NCBI GenBank assembly: GCA_015222065.1
Contig: JADFUQ010000284.1
Location: 1 to 16,222 of the forward strand
Length of the DNA stretch: 16,222 bases
Source: Bacteroidota bacterium
GTDB taxonomy: Bacteria; Bacteroidota; Bacteroidia; Bacteroidales; VadinHA17
Direction of reading: 5' to 3'
Below, one piece after another: positions 15,370 to 16,222 of the stretch (position 1 is its first letter; every line of letters starts with the position of its first letter). The notes beneath the pieces are model-generated. The model was not told the DNA's origin. It saw only the letters and a program-made list of their open reading frames with translations, and ran no database searches. The translations under genes were made by a program, and so were the position numbers.

Positions 15370-15462
15370 CTCTTTACACTGCATCACTGCATCACAACTC
15401 TTTCTTCTCTCATCTCATCCTCTTCCTACTACTTACTATTTACTTCTTACTTCTTCACTCTT
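15370..15462 (-). repeat. Heptamer array across the DUF2723 stop codon
   Basis: Read on the - strand, ten consecutive in-phase 7-nt units run from 15462 down to 15393. They begin AAGAGTG, then AAGAAGT twice, then AAATAGT and AAGTAGT, and become more degenerate. Two identical octamers, ATGCAGTG, follow (15392-15377), with further purine-rich degenerate units beyond. The TGA stop of the DUF2723 gene (15455-15457) spans the first two units. The array is strongly purine-rich on the coding strand. At its far end the - strand reads GATTGCCGAC (15310-15319), which also occurs inside the reverse complement of the tsaB-downstream array. Confidence 0.8.
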
Positions 15463-16222
15463 CAACCCCCCGGTATAGCTGATAATATTTCCCGAATTCC
15501 TGTTCGGTTTTTTTCTTTAATTCTCCATTCTCATACTTGCTCGTGAATCTCATGAGATCCTGAAGAATCTGTAATGACATGCTCTTTTCATATCTGGTTG
15601 CATCCTGAAATTCAGCATCCATAGAAAAATAGTATTCAAGTTCTTCGGTAACCACAGATAACAATTTCTCTGCAATACTATCAGCCTTCTCCTTTGCTCC
15701 GGCCATATAATAACCTTCAACTAGACCGGTTGTAAATATATCATTGGGCAATTTATCGAGTGGCATAATTTCAACACAACGATCAAGAACTGTTATTGCA
15801 GAATCTCTTTTCTCATCGGAGATTAATGATTTTGCCAGGCGTGCAAAATTATTTCTCACTCTCATAACCGATAACGTCCTGCGTGTATAATAATCCGCGA
15901 AAACGTCCGGCTGATTGACTCTGCCCCACCTGAATTTATTTATCAGGTTATCATACATAACATCCGGATTTATCCGGCCATAATCAATAATACCACTTCT
16001 TGCCGTTTTTATTGGAACCAGCCGATATGCAAATCCTTCAAGCTGAAAATAATCTTCAAGTCCAATTGCATCTTCATGTCCACCGGTTACAAAATATACA
16101 GGACGTTCCCAGTCATTCTGTGCAAGAAAATCAATCAGCATCAACTGGCTTTTTAAAATATAGTTTCTGTCAATGGTAATATCAATATATGGCACAATTT
16201 TATCAGCATTTTCGTTAGCCAC
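15455..16222 (-). CDS. DUF2723 family membrane protein, C-terminal part only
   Basis: The frame is open to the right edge of the window, so only the last 255 residues are visible. The terminal GTG codon is simply an internal valine at the cut. DUF2723 proteins are large Bacteroidota membrane proteins with a multi-pass N-terminal region and a soluble C-terminal part; some databases place them with glycosyltransferase-like proteins. The visible part matches the typical C terminus: WERPVYFVTGG near residue 38, LEDYFQLEGFAYRLVPI at 55-71, DVMYDNLINKFRWG at 87-100, then helical repeats resembling TPR (ARLAKSLISDEKRDSAITVLDRC, and the pair AGAKEKADSIAEKL). The protein ends RGVEE and its TGA lies in a heptamer array. 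No transmembrane part and no catalytic residue can be judged here. Confidence 0.85.
   Translation of the reverse strand: MANENADKIVPYIDITIDRNYILKSQLMLIDFLAQNDWERPVYFVTGGHEDAIGLEDYFQLEGFAYRLVPIKTARSGIIDYGRINPDVMYDNLINKFRWGRVNQPDVFADYYTRRTLSVMRVRNNFARLAKSLISDEKRDSAITVLDRCVEIMPLDKLPNDIFTTGLVEGYYMAGAKEKADSIAEKLLSVVTEELEYYFSMDAEFQDATRYEKSMSLQILQDLMRFTSKYENGELKKKTEQEFGKYYQLYRGVEE

Noticed and set aside
1..16222. Mobile element or defence island
   Set aside because: No transposase, integrase, restriction enzyme, toxin-antitoxin pair or phage gene was recognised, and no clear composition shift is visible by eye.

Overview
The window looks like a chromosomal piece of a member of the Bacteroidota, probably Bacteroidales or a relative. 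The reasons are the AT-rich sequence, gene starts mostly without Shine-Dalgarno motifs, a clear Bacteroidota-type promoter (TTTG, 19 bp, TAnnTTTG) in front of a tRNA gene, and typical phylum families (a DUF2723 membrane protein, a DUF3108 protein, a long SNF2-family helicase and a Cache-domain hybrid histidine kinase). No transposase, integrase, CRISPR array or phage gene is visible. The species cannot be named from the sequence.

Layout. Positions 1-3602 (+ strand) hold the 3' part of tsaB (tRNA t6A modification), an exported DUF3108 protein, efp (elongation factor P) and a GAF plus PP2C/SpoIIE phosphatase. Positions 3607-8294 (- strand) hold, in transcription order, cvpA, tyrS, a Wzz-type chain-length protein and an O-antigen ligase/polymerase-like protein. 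The last two are 2 nt apart and form an isolated polysaccharide module. A tRNA-Arg(CCU) gene (+) with its promoter follows at 8381-8512. Next come a SNF2-family helicase (-), a 400-bp divergent spacer, a stand-alone receiver (+) and a large hybrid sensor kinase (-) whose 3' end overlaps that of the receiver gene by 14 bp. The window ends inside a DUF2723 gene (-).

How the genes relate. tsaB, efp, tyrS and the tRNA are translation housekeeping. The phosphatase, receiver and hybrid kinase are signalling genes with no DNA-binding output domain in the window. The Wzz and ligase pair acts at the envelope.

The most unusual signal lies between the genes. At least six intergenic stretches are imperfect tandem arrays with a strict 7-nt or 8-nt period but different unit sequences. 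Three begin inside or immediately at the stop codon of the preceding gene (DUF3108, efp, DUF2723), and one begins 8 nt after the tsaB stop. Two loci carry arrays facing each other as inverted arms, forming 180-bp modules (1471-1652 and 7547-7726). Separately, two copies of an 18-bp CCAAYCGGTCAGACCGGT palindromic element lie downstream of both the tRNA and the helicase gene.
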